Counted from the stretch's first letter, positions 35,637-44,740 are shown. The stretch is 64,000 nt of DNA from Corynebacterium sp. ACRPH (GCF_022347285.1 NZ_JAKRND010000001.1:62001-126000), one strand, 5' to 3'. The notes: a model not told the origin generated them from the sequence alone. Made by a program: numbers and translations.

Positions 35637-36760
35637 CGTTCGTTGTAGGGATTATCAAGCGCCGCTTCGTCGACGGGCTTGTTTGCCACGGCGTTGGCGG
35701 CGGCAACTGCCTCGGCGATCTCGGGTGAGGAGGCGGTGTTGAACCAATCCTCGGAGCTCGACTCGTTGGCCTGCTCGCGAGTGGCATCGTCCACCGGCTT
35801 CGGCTCGTAACGGAAAACGCCCTCGTCGTCCTTCTTGGCCAGGGCCTTGGCGAACTGCTCCAGGGAGTCGCCGAACTGCATTGGGATCATCCAGGTCTTG
35901 TTGGCAGAGCCCTTCGCCATCTCCGGCAGCTTCTCCAGGTACTGGTAGGCCAGCACCTCCGGCGTGACCTGGGCGGACTTGATGGCGGCGTTGACCTTCT
36001 GGATGGCCTTGGCCTCACCCTGGGCCTCCAGGTAGCGGGCCGCGCGGGTACCCTCCGCGCGCAGGATGGCTGCCTGGCGCTCGGCCTCTGCGGCCAGGAT
36101 GTGCGCGTGCTTTTCACCCTCGGCGGCCAGGATGCGGGCCTGCTTCTCACCCTCGGCGGTCTTGATGTCCGACTCGCGGCGACCCTCGGCGGTAAGAATC
36201 ATGGCGCGCTTCTCGCGGTCCGCCTTCATCTGCATCTCCATCGACTGCTGGATGGATGCCGGCGGGTCGATGGCCTTCAGCTCCACGCGGGAGATGCGCA
36301 GGCCCCACTTGGTGGTGGCCGCATCCAGCTCGCCGCGCAGGCGGCGGTTGATGACCTCACGGGAAGTCAGGGTCTCCTCCAGCGTCATGCCACCAACCAC
36401 ATCGCGCAGCGTGGCGACGGAGATCTGCTCCACGCCGACGATGTAGTTGTTCACGCCGTAGATGGCGCGGGCCGGATCGTTGATCTGGAAGGTAACCACG
36501 GTGTCGATGGCGACGGTCAGGTTATCCTGCGTGATCACGGCCTGGGGCGGGAAGCTCACTACCTGCTCACGGGTATCGACCTTGTCGCGGATTCGGTCGA
36601 CGAACGGAACGAGGATCGTCAGACCGCCAGAAACAGTGCGGGTGTACGTACCCAAGCGTTCGATGACTGCCGCCTCACCCTGCGGGATGAGGGCGACCAT
36701 CTTGATGATGATCGTCGCAATGATGACCAGTAAGATCACCAAGAAAATTGTGAAGCTCAT
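35633..36760 (-). CDS. SPFH/Band 7 (stomatin/QmcA-like) membrane protein
   Basis: A 375-residue protein with one N-terminal membrane helix (FTIFLVILLVIIATIIIKMV), then a Band 7 domain (RLGTYTRTVSGGLTILVPF, REQVVSFPPQAVITQDNL) and a long Ala/Glu-rich coiled coil with repeated AEGEKQARILAAEGEKHAH units (residues about 190-260). The C-terminal tail is an extension. Flotillin/stomatin proteins oligomerise into membrane scaffolds. It is paired with the upstream NfeD gene, the standard partner. Confidence 0.9.
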   Translation of the reverse strand: MSFTIFLVILLVIIATIIIKMVALIPQGEAAVIERLGTYTRTVSGGLTILVPFVDRIRDKVDTREQVVSFPPQAVITQDNLTVAIDTVVTFQINDPARAIYGVNNYIVGVEQISVATLRDVVGGMTLEETLTSREVINRRLRGELDAATTKWGLRISRVELKAIDPPASIQQSMEMQMKADREKRAMILTAEGRRESDIKTAEGEKQARILAAEGEKHAHILAAEAERQAAILRAEGTRAARYLEAQGEAKAIQKVNAAIKSAQVTPEVLAYQYLEKLPEMAKGSANKTWMIPMQFGDSLEQFAKALAKKDDEGVFRYEPKPVDDATREQANESSSEDWFNTASSPEIAEAVAAANAVANKPVDEAALDNPYNER

Positions 36761-36773
36761 GCCTTAAGCCCTT

Positions 36774-37214
36774 CTAATTGTTTCGCCACACGACCGCCGT
36801 CGTGCCGTCGATGTCTATCACTTGCACGGACTCTCCTTGGGGGTAAGTATCCCCCACGTTCGCCGAGCGGGCTGACCACAGCTCGCCGGCGATGCGCACC
36901 ATGCCACCGCTTTGCACATCGTCGGTGACAGCCTCTACTACCTCAGCGGTCTTGCCGGTCAGCTCGGCGTAGTCAAACGTGCGCGTCGGAGTCGTCTGCA
37001 GGAAGCGTTTGCGTAGGATGGGCCGGATCGCCAGGGTGGTCGCTAGCGAAGCCACGCCGAAAACCACAATCTCCGCCCACACCGGAATATCCGCCAGCGA
37101 AACTCCGGCGGTGATCAACGCGGCCGCGCTGAGCATGAGCAAGGACATGTCCGCTACCAGGAGCTCGCCGAGAGCCAGCACTCCTGCCGCGATTAACCAA
37201 ATGATCGGACCCAT
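36774..37214 (-). CDS. NfeD family membrane protein
   Basis: A 146-residue short NfeD (NfeD1b type): two to four hydrophobic segments at residues about 3-75 followed by a C-terminal OB-fold (TGKTAEVVEAVTDDVQSGGM...GESVQVIDIDGTTAVVW). Partner of the SPFH protein encoded 13 bp downstream; such pairs are thought to shape or organise membrane domains. Confidence 0.88.
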   Translation of the reverse strand: MGPIIWLIAAGVLALGELLVADMSLLMLSAAALITAGVSLADIPVWAEIVVFGVASLATTLAIRPILRKRFLQTTPTRTFDYAELTGKTAEVVEAVTDDVQSGGMVRIAGELWSARSANVGDTYPQGESVQVIDIDGTTAVVWRNN

Positions 37215-37236
37215 AGTCAGGATCCTAGTTGGTGGT

Positions 37237-38067
37237 TCAGTATTCCGGTGGGACAGTAACGAAATCGATCAACCTTTCCACCGCACCAATCAAAGTGGAG
37301 TCCAGATCGCGGAAGGTCTTAGCCGCAGCTGCCACCCGGCGCCAGCCGTCCTGCGGGGTACCCCATCCGAGTTCTTGGCACACGCCGGTCTTCCAGTCGG
37401 TGCCGCGTGGGATCTTCGGCCACGCGCGGATGCCCACGCTTTGCGGCTTCACGGCCTCCCAGATGTCGATGTACGGGTGGCCGGTGACCATCACGTGCGG
37501 GCCTAAGGATTCGGTCAGCCGCGCCTCCTTCGTTCCCTCGACGAGGTGGTCCGCGAGCACGCCGACGCGGCGGGTGGCTGAAGGCTGGAATTCGGCGAGC
37601 CGCTCCGGCAGATTGTCGAGGCCCTCCAGGTACTCGACGACCACGCCTTCCACGCGCAAGTCATGCCCCCAGACTTGTTCGACGATCGCCGCATCGTGAA
37701 TGCCCTCCACCCAAATGCGCGAGGGCGCCGCGACCTTGGCTTGCACGTTCTCTACGCGCCGCGAACCGGAGTTGGAGATGCGCTGCTTCGGTGGCAGAAT
37801 CTTGGGATCTACGTAGCGAGTCAAGGTAATAGGCTTGCCTTCAAGTAGGAATGCGCCCTCGCGTAGCTTGAACAGGCGCGTCTTACCGTAGCGATCTTCC
37901 AGGCGAATGAAGTCGCCGTCGGCAGTCTTCTCCCCGCCCACCACGGCGCCGACGAAGTCGTCGGCAATGACCTCCACCACCATGCCCAGCTCCGGCGCGA
38001 CGCGCGGAATGCTGGGTTTCTGGTTGCGGGAATGACCCTTCATGATGTCACCGTAATTGAAGCTCAT
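37237..38067 (-). CDS. DUF3097 family protein
   Basis: A 276-residue conserved actinobacterial protein, beginning MSFNYGDIMKGHSRNQKP. Visible segments include VEGIHDAAIVEQVWGHDLR and VEYLEGLDNLPERLAEF, which recall a Toprim-like fold (an EGxxD-type motif), and LGPHVMVTGHPYIDIWEAV. A nucleic-acid role is possible but unproven. Start at ATG 38067: TAAGCT at 38076-38081 on the minus strand ends 8 nt before it, so a leaderless mRNA is likely. Divergent from the next gene. Confidence 0.82.
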   Translation of the reverse strand: MSFNYGDIMKGHSRNQKPSIPRVAPELGMVVEVIADDFVGAVVGGEKTADGDFIRLEDRYGKTRLFKLREGAFLLEGKPITLTRYVDPKILPPKQRISNSGSRRVENVQAKVAAPSRIWVEGIHDAAIVEQVWGHDLRVEGVVVEYLEGLDNLPERLAEFQPSATRRVGVLADHLVEGTKEARLTESLGPHVMVTGHPYIDIWEAVKPQSVGIRAWPKIPRGTDWKTGVCQELGWGTPQDGWRRVAAAAKTFRDLDSTLIGAVERLIDFVTVPPEY

Positions 38068-38075
38068 GGGCAACC

Positions 38076-38081
38076 AGCTTA
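38076..38081 (-). promoter_or_regulatory. Candidate -10 of leaderless DUF3097 mRNA
   Basis: TAAGCT on the minus strand lies 8 nt before the ATG at 38067 and there is no ribosome binding site. Confidence 0.4.
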
Positions 38082-38092
38082 GGCTAGGAAAA

Positions 38093-38869
38093 ATGACTGA
38101 TCCGGTACCGACGTGGCTTGGGGCGCAACTCTGGTCGCCCGTGCAGAACACCTCCCTGTGGCTGGCCTGGTGGCTGCACGGGATTATCGGGGCGGATGAA
38201 GTAATCGACGCCTTCCACGCCACCCAGGGCAAGCACCACCGCCTGGAGCCCGACGGCGGCGGACTCGTGGAGATGCTCGGCCAGATCCGCTCCGTGGCGG
38301 ACGAGGCGCCAGTCGGGTTGGACGAACGTCCCCTGATCCAGCTGGCACTCTCCGGCCCCGGCGACGCGACCGTGCTGCCGGTCGGCCCGGAGGGGGCGTC
38401 ACTAATCCTTGCCGACCGCGACCCCTTGGTCAGTCACGTGCTTAGCCCTCGTGTTATTGACGCCCACCTGGTCAGCTGGTCCTGGGATCAGGTGGAGGGC
38501 CCGGTTCCGCCGCTGCCGGTCTATTCGCCGGGCGAGGCGGATCAGCTGCTGCGTGAGGCTGCGGATCATGCAACGAGGATGGTGCGGAACGCGGGGCACG
38601 TGCCGAGCGGTGGCGCGGCGTTTCAGCGCGCCGAGCTGGCGGTGGGCGCCTTGAACGATGCCTTCGGGCTCCCCGGAATGCCGCCGGGAGTGCCCAGTCG
38701 CGCCGCCAAGCTGATGGCCAGGGCCGATCAAGTGGCGGCGATTGTGGAGGTCACGAAGCGCTCCGAGGTGGGTGCGAGCTTGGACCCCCATCTAATGCCA
38801 ATGCTCCGGGCGGTGAGGACCGCCCGGATGGTGGCTGTGGATTATGCGCAGCGGGAGCTACTGCGTTAA
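38093..38869 (+). CDS. Conserved hypothetical protein (258 aa)
   Basis: A soluble protein starting MTDPVPTWLGAQLWSPVQN, preceded by AGGAAAA. It is rich in Trp near the N-terminus (WLGAQLW, LWLAWWLHGI), with no membrane segment long enough for insertion and no catalytic motif that I recognise. The C-terminus is helical (AKLMARADQVAAIVEVTKR). Divergent from DUF3097 and convergent with the NlpC/P60 gene, 4 bp apart. Confidence 0.6.
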   Translation: MTDPVPTWLGAQLWSPVQNTSLWLAWWLHGIIGADEVIDAFHATQGKHHRLEPDGGGLVEMLGQIRSVADEAPVGLDERPLIQLALSGPGDATVLPVGPEGASLILADRDPLVSHVLSPRVIDAHLVSWSWDQVEGPVPPLPVYSPGEADQLLREAADHATRMVRNAGHVPSGGAAFQRAELAVGALNDAFGLPGMPPGVPSRAAKLMARADQVAAIVEVTKRSEVGASLDPHLMPMLRAVRTARMVAVDYAQRELLR

Positions 38870-38873
38870 ATCA

Positions 38874-40658
38874 TCACTCGATCATGCGGACTGCCATGGG
38901 CTGCATGCCGCCCCAGCGCACGTCGGAGATCTTGACGACATCGCCGGACTGCGGAGCCTCGATCATCTTGCCATCGCCCAGGTACAGGGCGACGTGGCCC
39001 GGCCAGAACAGCATGTCGCCGCGCTTGGCCTGCGAGGAAGGGACCTGCTTGCCGGCCGTGTACTGGTAGCCAGAGTAGTGCTGTAGCTCGATGCCCACGC
39101 CGTAGAAGGCGTACATCATCAGACCGGAGCAGTCGAAGCCGACCTTGTTGTAGTCGCCGTGCGCGTCGGCTACGCCGCCGTCGCGGATACCCTTGGTCGG
39201 GCCGTGGAAGTTACCGCCGCCCCATGCGTAGGGCAGGCCCAGCTGGCTTTCAGCGCGCTTAATGACGCGCTCGATCTTCTCCTCGGCGGTGCCGGAGGTG
39301 TCCGGGCTGCTCGGATCCAGGGCGTCAGCGATGGCCTCAGCCGGGTTTTCCGGAGCCTCCGGAGTCTCCGGGGTAGCAGCTGCGTCGGGAGCCTCCGGGG
39401 TCTCAGGTGTCTCTGCAGCCCCCGGCGTCTCCGGAGCCTCAGGAGTCTCTGGGGCCTCTGCAGCCCCCGGGGTCTCCTGCGCCGCCGGCGCGGTGCTTGT
39501 ACCGGCGCCCATGGCGCGGTCATACTCCTGGCCTGCGGTCTCGCGGCCTGCGCGGGCAGCGGCGCCCACGGCACCATCCGGGTTTCCGGACAATGCGGTG
39601 GTGAAGCCGGCCATCAGCGCGGATTCGCCGGCCTTGCGCAGACCGTCGAGGGCAGCCTGGCGCTCGTCATCGCCACTGGGGTTCAGGTCGTAGGAGGACT
39701 GCAGCTCCGCCGGGAGCTCCGGCAGACCCGCCGGGTTGCCAAGGGAACCCTGTGCCGGGGACTCGTCGGACTGGTCAGATTCAGTGGTCTCGTTAGCCTC
39801 AGCCGGCTGAGCGTCCTCAGTGGACTGAGTCTCCTCCGCCTTTTCATCGGCCTTCTCGACCTTGGCACCCGCGTTCTCGGCTGCCTTCTCGGCGACCTTG
39901 CGCTTGTCCCAGCTAGAAGCCTCCGGGTGGGTGTTGGTGAAGGTCTCCACGGCGGCACGAGCCTCGCGGAGCGCCTTTTCCGCCTTCGACTTCTCATCGA
40001 GCAGGCGCTTGTATTCCTTCTGCTTCTCGGTGAGGGTCTTCTGGGAGTTGTTCAAGGTGTCGCGCGCGGTGTTGTACTTGCTTACCGCGTCGTCGACGGC
40101 GGAGTTCGCCTTATCGCGGGAGTCGCGCAGCGAGGACTCCTCGTTGGCGTTCTGGGTACGCGCCAGGTCGAGGCGGTCGACTTCGTCCTTCTGCTTCTTG
40201 GAGGCTGCGTCGATGTAGGAGGAGCGATCGAGCGTGTCACCAACCGCGTCACTGCCGCCGGCAGCCAGGTTCACGGCGGAGGCGTCGCCGCCCTGGGCGT
40301 AGGCGGAACGCGCGATGTCGTTCAGCTTCGACTGTGCCTTGGTTACCTCGGTGTCGGAATCCTTGAGGCGTCCGCGTGCGTCCACGACCTTGTCCTGGGC
40401 CGTTTGGGCGGCGGACTGGCTGTTGACGAGGTCGACGCGGGCCTTGTTGGCATCTTCTCGCAGCGAGCCCATGAGCGTCTCCATCTCGGAGACCTGGGAC
40501 TTGGCGCGAGAAACCTGGCCGACGAGGTCGGCCAGGAAGCTTTCAACGGTACGCTTGTCGTCGGCCTGGGCGACCATAGTCGTCGACTGGAGCGTCACTC
40601 CAGCGGTCACTGCGACGGCCAACACCGTTCGCTTACGGCTTTGTGGTCGTGGTGTCAC
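38874..40658 (-). CDS. Secreted NlpC/P60 peptidoglycan endopeptidase with coiled coil and Pro-Glu-Thr repeats
   Basis: A 594-residue exported hydrolase of the RipA/RipC type. A signal peptide (about residues 1-32) precedes a long coiled coil (about 35-240), then an acidic Ser/Glu/Thr region, then a low-complexity EAPETPEAPETPGAAETP tract around residues 390-440. The catalytic domain occupies the last 130 residues with Cys in GFDCSGLMMYAF and His in GHVALYLGDG. The coiled coil probably autoinhibits and docks an activator; the enzyme would cut peptide stems during daughter-cell separation. Homologs I know are markedly shorter; the repeat tract explains much of the difference. Upstream DNA holds GTAAC repeats and a GlxR-like site. 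Confidence 0.92.
   Translation of the reverse strand: MTPRPQSRKRTVLAVAVTAGVTLQSTTMVAQADDKRTVESFLADLVGQVSRAKSQVSEMETLMGSLREDANKARVDLVNSQSAAQTAQDKVVDARGRLKDSDTEVTKAQSKLNDIARSAYAQGGDASAVNLAAGGSDAVGDTLDRSSYIDAASKKQKDEVDRLDLARTQNANEESSLRDSRDKANSAVDDAVSKYNTARDTLNNSQKTLTEKQKEYKRLLDEKSKAEKALREARAAVETFTNTHPEASSWDKRKVAEKAAENAGAKVEKADEKAEETQSTEDAQPAEANETTESDQSDESPAQGSLGNPAGLPELPAELQSSYDLNPSGDDERQAALDGLRKAGESALMAGFTTALSGNPDGAVGAAARAGRETAGQEYDRAMGAGTSTAPAAQETPGAAEAPETPEAPETPGAAETPETPEAPDAAATPETPEAPENPAEAIADALDPSSPDTSGTAEEKIERVIKRAESQLGLPYAWGGGNFHGPTKGIRDGGVADAHGDYNKVGFDCSGLMMYAFYGVGIELQHYSGYQYTAGKQVPSSQAKRGDMLFWPGHVALYLGDGKMIEAPQSGDVVKISDVRWGGMQPMAVRMIE
39343..39484 (-). repeat. Degenerate tandem repeat encoding Pro/Glu/Thr/Ala tract
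   Basis: This part of the endopeptidase gene is built from degenerate copies of short units encoding (A/T)PETPEAP and PGAAE(A/T)PE. On the plus strand it reads as alternating ggagcctccgg, ggagtctcc and gcagcccccgg blocks. Unit number could change by slippage without breaking the frame. Confidence 0.7.
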
Positions 40659-40882
40659 GATCGATTCTCCTGGTGTTTATACAACTGGCTTTGAAGCGAG
40701 CGAAACCCTCGGTCCAGCTGGCCGCACTTCCCCATGCGACCAGTACAGGTCCCGTCGGGTGACTCTCAAAAATCACTTCGAGATCAACTCGTTTCAAAAG
40801 TTGACACTGGGAACCCTAGAGCACACGAGTCAAGGCCGTAAACTTTTTCACCATGAATCCCATGAATCGCACTAGTCACATA

Positions 40883-40928
40883 AGTAACGGCAATTGCCTT
40901 GACCTGCGAATAGTAACGGAAAAGTTAC
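40883..40928. promoter_or_regulatory. Repeated AGTAACGG elements (MtrA-like)
   Basis: AGTAACGG occurs at 40883-40890 and 40912-40919, and GTTAC (the reverse complement of GTAAC) at 40924-40928. In C. glutamicum the MtrAB system controls cell-wall peptidase genes including an nlpC-type gene, and GTAAC-like repeats are described for MtrA in actinobacteria, so MtrA is the leading candidate. Confidence 0.45.
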
Positions 40929-40931
40929 AAG

Positions 40932-40947
40932 TGTGATTTATGGCACA
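40932..40947. promoter_or_regulatory. GlxR (CRP-type) binding site
   Basis: TGTGATTTATGGCACA matches the TGTGA-N6-TCACA palindrome of GlxR, the corynebacterial cAMP-responsive CRP homolog, with one mismatch. It lies in the upstream region of the NlpC/P60 gene. Confidence 0.5.
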
Positions 40948-41021
40948 TTTATGAGCGCGTAGGCGTGTCGCATTGCGTCACCTGTAGAAAGCCCCCGTTT
41001 TTCTAGATTTACCCTTAAGGT

Positions 41022-41045
41022 TAGTCAAGCCCCCAGGATTGACTA
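41022..41045. repeat. Inverted repeat downstream of the Rv1476-like gene
   Basis: TAGTCAA (41022-41028) and TTGACTA (41039-41045) form perfect 7-bp arms around a 10-nt C-rich loop, 15 bp past the stop of the upstream leftward gene. It may be a transcript 3' end or an operator; there is no long T-run on the minus strand. Confidence 0.4.
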
Positions 41046-41059
41046 TTTTAAACCGTTAC

Positions 41060-41587
41060 CTACTTCTGCTTGGTCCATGGCTTTGATAACGAAGCGATTA
41101 CGGCTGCGACTGCCACTGCCAGGACCACTCCCACGTTGGCCAGGCCTGTGGGAGTTTCGTACCCCGCCGCCTGGTTGAGGAACTCCTGAGTCGCCTCTGG
41201 ATGGCTGTTAGCGCTAGAGAGAACCGTGTAGTTCGATTCGATGGCATAGCGCGACAGATTCTCCGATACAGCCGTCGCCTGACTTGGCGACTTCAGGATC
41301 ACCGTGTCCGCGCCCGTACCGTCCAGCACTTTCTGCGCCATGTCGCGAAGATTGTTGTGGCGCTCCCCGTCCTGGTTGATGTAGCCGATCTTTAGGGTGC
41401 CTATTTTGGACGCCGACTCTCCCCTCCCGGTGGCCTCAACCACCTCGTTGAGGCTCTTGGATAGGCCGGCCGATCCAGACTCCACCTCAGTCGGGAAACC
41501 CTCGGCGACGAAGACTGGGGCGTCATTAAGAGAGGCAATGAGCTGCGCAACGTCGTCCGAAGGGGCGGGGTTAGGCGTATCGGTCAT
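41060..41587 (-). CDS. Rv1476-like membrane protein
   Basis: A 175-residue protein with a soluble N-terminal domain (from ALSNDAPVFVAEGFPT-like segments to about residue 140) and a single C-terminal membrane helix (GLANVGVVLAVAVAAVIASL). It resembles the mycobacterial Rv1476 family, found next to the aconitase and NlpC/P60 (rip) genes across Mycobacteriales. The function is unknown. Here it lies between acn (divergent) and the endopeptidase gene. Confidence 0.78.
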   Translation of the reverse strand: MTDTPNPAPSDDVAQLIASLNDAPVFVAEGFPTEVESGSAGLSKSLNEVVEATGRGESASKIGTLKIGYINQDGERHNNLRDMAQKVLDGTGADTVILKSPSQATAVSENLSRYAIESNYTVLSSANSHPEATQEFLNQAAGYETPTGLANVGVVLAVAVAAVIASLSKPWTKQK

Positions 41588-41655
41588 GGGACGTTTTTAG
41601 CACCAAAAGAGGGGTGGGGGTATCGGCGACACGCTTAAACCTGCAGGATTCGCAG

Positions 41656-41671
41656 CAGGACAATCGTACTG
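41656..41671. promoter_or_regulatory. AcnR operator in the acn promoter
   Basis: CAGGACAATCGTACTG fits the AcnR consensus CAGnACnnnCGTACTG described in C. glutamicum at every specified base. It directly precedes a TAAAAT -10 box (41673-41678), so AcnR bound here would occlude RNA polymerase. Confidence 0.85.
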
Positions 41672-41672
41672 T

Positions 41673-41678
41673 TAAAAT
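41673..41678 (+). promoter_or_regulatory. -10 element of acn
   Basis: TAAAAT lies two bases after the AcnR operator. It predicts a 5' untranslated region of about 125 nt before the GTG at 41813, long enough for further post-transcriptional control; that leader contains a GC-rich stretch that could fold. Confidence 0.55.
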
Positions 41679-41812
41679 TTCTAGTGACGTCGCGGCAAGA
41701 ATGCTGCCACAATGGTAAGCAGAGCCTCCGCCGCGGGCGGCTGTCCCGTGCGTGGCGGCGACCACAACGACGACGACATTTCGACTAAGAGAAGAGATTA
41801 AAGGAGCTCACT

Positions 41813-44623
41813 GTGGCTGAAAGCATCAACTCCTTCGATTCCAAGAGCACTCTGCAGGTCGGCGAGAAGTCCTATGACTACTTCGCGCTGGACGCTGTGC
41901 CGGGAATGGAGAAGCTTCCCTACTCCCTGAAGGTTCTCGGCGAGAACCTGCTGCGCAACGAGGATGGCAAGAACATCACTCGCGAGCACATTGAGGCCAT
42001 CGCCAACTGGGATCCTTCCGCAGAGCCCAACTTCGAGATCCAGTTCACCCCGGCCCGCGTTATCATGCAGGACTTCACCGGCGTGGCCTGCATCGTTGAC
42101 CTGGCTACCATTCGTGACGCCGTTGTTGCCCTGGGCGGCAACGCAGACGACGTTAACCCGCTGAACCCGGCTGAGATGGTCATCGACCACTCCGTGATCA
42201 TCGAGGCATTCGGTAACGCCGACGCTCTGGAGAAGAACGTCGAGATCGAGTACCAGCGCAACGACGAGCGCTACAAGTTCCTGCGTTGGGGCACGGGCGC
42301 CTTCGAGAACTTCCGCGTTGTTCCTCCGGGAACCGGCATCGTCCACCAGGTGAACATCGAGTACCTGGCCCGCTCTGTCTTTGACAACAACGGCCTGGCA
42401 TACCCGGACACCTGTGTTGGTACTGACTCCCACACCACCATGGAAAACGGCCTGGGCATCCTGGGCTGGGGTGTCGGCGGCATCGAGGCTGAGGCTGCAA
42501 TGCTCGGCCAGCCGATCTCCATGCTGATCCCGCGCGTCGTTGGCTTCAAGCTGACCGGCGAGATCCCGGCTGGCGTTACCGCCACCGACGTCGTTCTGAC
42601 CATCACCGACATGCTGCGCCAGCACGGCGTGGTCGGCAAGTTCGTCGAGTTCTACGGCAAGGGCGTTGGCGAGCTGCCGCTGGCTAACCGCGCAACCATC
42701 GGCAACATGTCCCCGGAGTTCGGCTCCACCGCGGCTATGTTCCCGATCGACGAAGAGACCGTGAAGTACCTGGAGCTGACCGGCCGCGACCAGGAGACCC
42801 TGGACCGCGTCGAGGCTTACGCCAAGGCACAGGGCATGTGGCTGGACCCGGAGAAGGAAGTCGAGTACTCCGAGTACCTCGAGCTGGACCTGTCCACCGT
42901 CGTTCCTTCCATCGCTGGCCCGAAGCGTCCGCAGGACCGCATCGAGCTGAACGACTCCAAGGCACAGTTCCGCAAGGATCTGCACAACTACATCGACGCC
43001 GATGCTTCTGCCGCTACCCCGGACTTCGACGCAGAGGGTCCGGCAACCGAGAACACTTCTGCCCAGGCTGCCGGCACCCCGGCATCCGCTGCGGACGCCA
43101 AGGGCAACATTCCTTCCGCAGCTGCAGGCGCAGAGGGCCGTCCGTCCAACCCGGTCACCGTCAACTACAACGGCGAGGACATCGAGCTGGACCACGGTAT
43201 GGTTGCCATCGCTTCCATCACCTCCTGCACCAACACCTCCAACCCGTCCGTCATGGTCGGCGCTGGCCTGCTGGCACGCAACGCTGCTGCCAAGGGTCTG
43301 AAGTCCGCACCGTGGGTTAAGACCTCCATGGCACCGGGCTCCCAGGTTGTTAACGGCTACTACGAGAAGGCGGGCCTGTGGAAGGACCTGGAGGCCATGG
43401 GCTTCTACCTGGTCGGCTACGGCTGCACCACCTGTATCGGTAACTCCGGCCCGCTGCCGGAGGAGATCTCCGCGGGCATCAACGAGGGCGACCTGGCCGC
43501 CACCGCTGTCCTGTCCGGTAACCGTAACTTCGAGGGTCGCATCAACCCGGACGTCAAGATGAACTACCTGGCGTCCCCGATCCTGGTTATCGCCTACGCG
43601 ATCGCCGGCACGATGGACTTCGACTTCGAGACCCAGCCGCTGGGCCAGGACCAGGATGGCAACGATGTCTTCCTGAAGGACATCTGGCCGTCCACCGAGG
43701 ACATCGAGGAAGTTATCGCTTCCTCCATCACCAAGGACCTGTACGCCGAGGACTACGCAAACGTCTTCGAGGGCGACGAGCGCTGGCGCTCCCTGGAGGT
43801 TCCGTCCGGCAAGACCTTCGACTGGGATCCCAAGTCCACCTACATCCGCAAGGCTCCGTACTTCGACGGCATGAGCAAGGAGCCGGAGGACGTCAACGAC
43901 GTCAAGGGCGCTCGCGTCCTGGCTCTGCTGGGCGACTCCGTGACCACCGACCACATCTCCCCTGCTTCCACCATTAAGCCGGGCACCCCGGCTGCTCAGT
44001 ACCTGGATGCAAACGGTGTGGAGCGCAAGGACTACAACTCCCTGGGCGCACGTCGTGGTAACCACGAGGTCATGGTTCGCGGTACCTTCGCTAACATCCG
44101 CCTGCAGAACCAGCTGCTCGACGGTGTTTCCGGCGGCTACACCCGCGACTTCACCCAGGAGGGCGGCCCGCAGTCCTTCATCTACGACGCCGCTATGAAC
44201 TACCAGAAGGAGAACACTCCGCTGGTCGTTCTGGGTGGTAAGGAGTACGGCACCGGCTCCTCCCGCGACTGGGCTGCTAAGGGCACCCTGCTGCTGGGCG
44301 TGAAGGCCGTCATCGCCGAGTCCTTCGAGCGTATCCACCGCTCCAACCTGATCGGCATGGGCGTTGTCCCGCTGCAGTTCCCGGAGGGTGAGTCCTGGAA
44401 GTCCCTGGGCATCGAGGGCACCGAGACCTTCGACATCGAGGGCATCGAGGAGCTCAACAACGGCTCCACCCCGAAGACCGTCAAGGTAACTGCCACCAAG
44501 GAGAACGGCGAGAAGATTGAGTTCGACGCCGTGACCCGCATCGATACCCCCGGTGAGGCAGACTACTACCGCAACGGCGGCATCCTGCAGTTCGTTCTGC
44601 GCAACATGATGTCCGGCAAGTAA
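41813..44623 (+). CDS. acn: Aconitate hydratase
   Basis: A 936-residue monomeric aconitase (AcnA/IRP type) interconverting citrate and isocitrate in the TCA cycle. The [4Fe-4S] ligands are Cys in [11 protein letters not shown] and the pair in [13 protein letters not shown]; the C-terminal swivel domain holds [10 protein letters not shown]. Starts at GTG 41813 with AAGGAG 6 nt before. An Ala/Glu-rich insert around residues 400-450 ([20 protein letters not shown]) is a linker extension. Codon use is strongly biased to C-ending codons, a sign of high expression. Controlled by AcnR; clusters probably supplied by the suf operon. Confidence 0.97.
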   Translation: MAESINSFDSKSTLQVGEKSYDYFALDAVPGMEKLPYSLKVLGENLLRNEDGKNITREHIEAIANWDPSAEPNFEIQFTPARVIMQDFTGVACIVDLATIRDAVVALGGNADDVNPLNPAEMVIDHSVIIEAFGNADALEKNVEIEYQRNDERYKFLRWGTGAFENFRVVPPGTGIVHQVNIEYLARSVFDNNGLAYPDTCVGTDSHTTMENGLGILGWGVGGIEAEAAMLGQPISMLIPRVVGFKLTGEIPAGVTATDVVLTITDMLRQHGVVGKFVEFYGKGVGELPLANRATIGNMSPEFGSTAAMFPIDEETVKYLELTGRDQETLDRVEAYAKAQGMWLDPEKEVEYSEYLELDLSTVVPSIAGPKRPQDRIELNDSKAQFRKDLHNYIDADASAATPDFDAEGPATENTSAQAAGTPASAADAKGNIPSAAAGAEGRPSNPVTVNYNGEDIELDHGMVAIASITSCTNTSNPSVMVGAGLLARNAAAKGLKSAPWVKTSMAPGSQVVNGYYEKAGLWKDLEAMGFYLVGYGCTTCIGNSGPLPEEISAGINEGDLAATAVLSGNRNFEGRINPDVKMNYLASPILVIAYAIAGTMDFDFETQPLGQDQDGNDVFLKDIWPSTEDIEEVIASSITKDLYAEDYANVFEGDERWRSLEVPSGKTFDWDPKSTYIRKAPYFDGMSKEPEDVNDVKGARVLALLGDSVTTDHISPASTIKPGTPAAQYLDANGVERKDYNSLGARRGNHEVMVRGTFANIRLQNQLLDGVSGGYTRDFTQEGGPQSFIYDAAMNYQKENTPLVVLGGKEYGTGSSRDWAAKGTLLLGVKAVIAESFERIHRSNLIGMGVVPLQFPEGESWKSLGIEGTETFDIEGIEELNNGSTPKTVKVTATKENGEKIEFDAVTRIDTPGEADYYRNGGILQFVLRNMMSGK

Positions 44624-44650
44624 GGAATAACTCCTTATAGGCCTGGCATG

Positions 44651-44708
44651 AGGCGGTGACCGGCGCCCTCTTCCCCTAAGGGGAGAGAAGCGCGGGTCAC
44701 CGCCTTTG
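44651..44708 (+). terminator. Large stem-loop between acn and acnR
   Basis: AGGCGGTGACC (44651-44661) pairs perfectly with GGTCACCGCCT (44695-44705), and the loop contains a second hairpin (TTCCCC-TAAG-GGGA). Only a short T-rich tail follows, so it may terminate partially and set the acn:acnR ratio. Confidence 0.65.
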
Positions 44709-44740
44709 TGCTCTTAGACAACTCAACGAGGTTTAAGCAG

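Larger units (their letters stand above)
40659..41059. other. 401-bp intergenic control region upstream of the NlpC/P60 gene
   Basis: No convincing gene. It is more AT-rich than its surroundings. It holds two AGTAACGG copies (40883-40890 and 40912-40919) and an inverted GTTAC (40924-40928), a near-perfect GlxR/CRP site (40932-40947), a tandem CCATGAATC pair (40851-40868) and an inverted repeat TAGTCAA...TTGACTA (41022-41045). Since genes on both sides point left, this is the promoter region of the endopeptidase gene and the 3' end of the upstream membrane protein gene. Confidence 0.6.

Noticed and set aside
39343..39484. CRISPR-like repeated blocks
   Set aside because: Units are short, irregular and coding for a Pro/Glu tract; no unique spacers or cas genes.
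41011..41029. DtxR half-site-like AAGGTTAGTCAAG near the acn region
   Set aside because: Only one half resembles the DtxR consensus and the other arm is lost in a C-run.
41798..44338. 846-codon open frame antisense to acn
   Set aside because: It lies wholly opposite acn, whose codon bias (C-ending codons) opens the complementary frame; the translation is repetitive V/D/L/G text with no domain.
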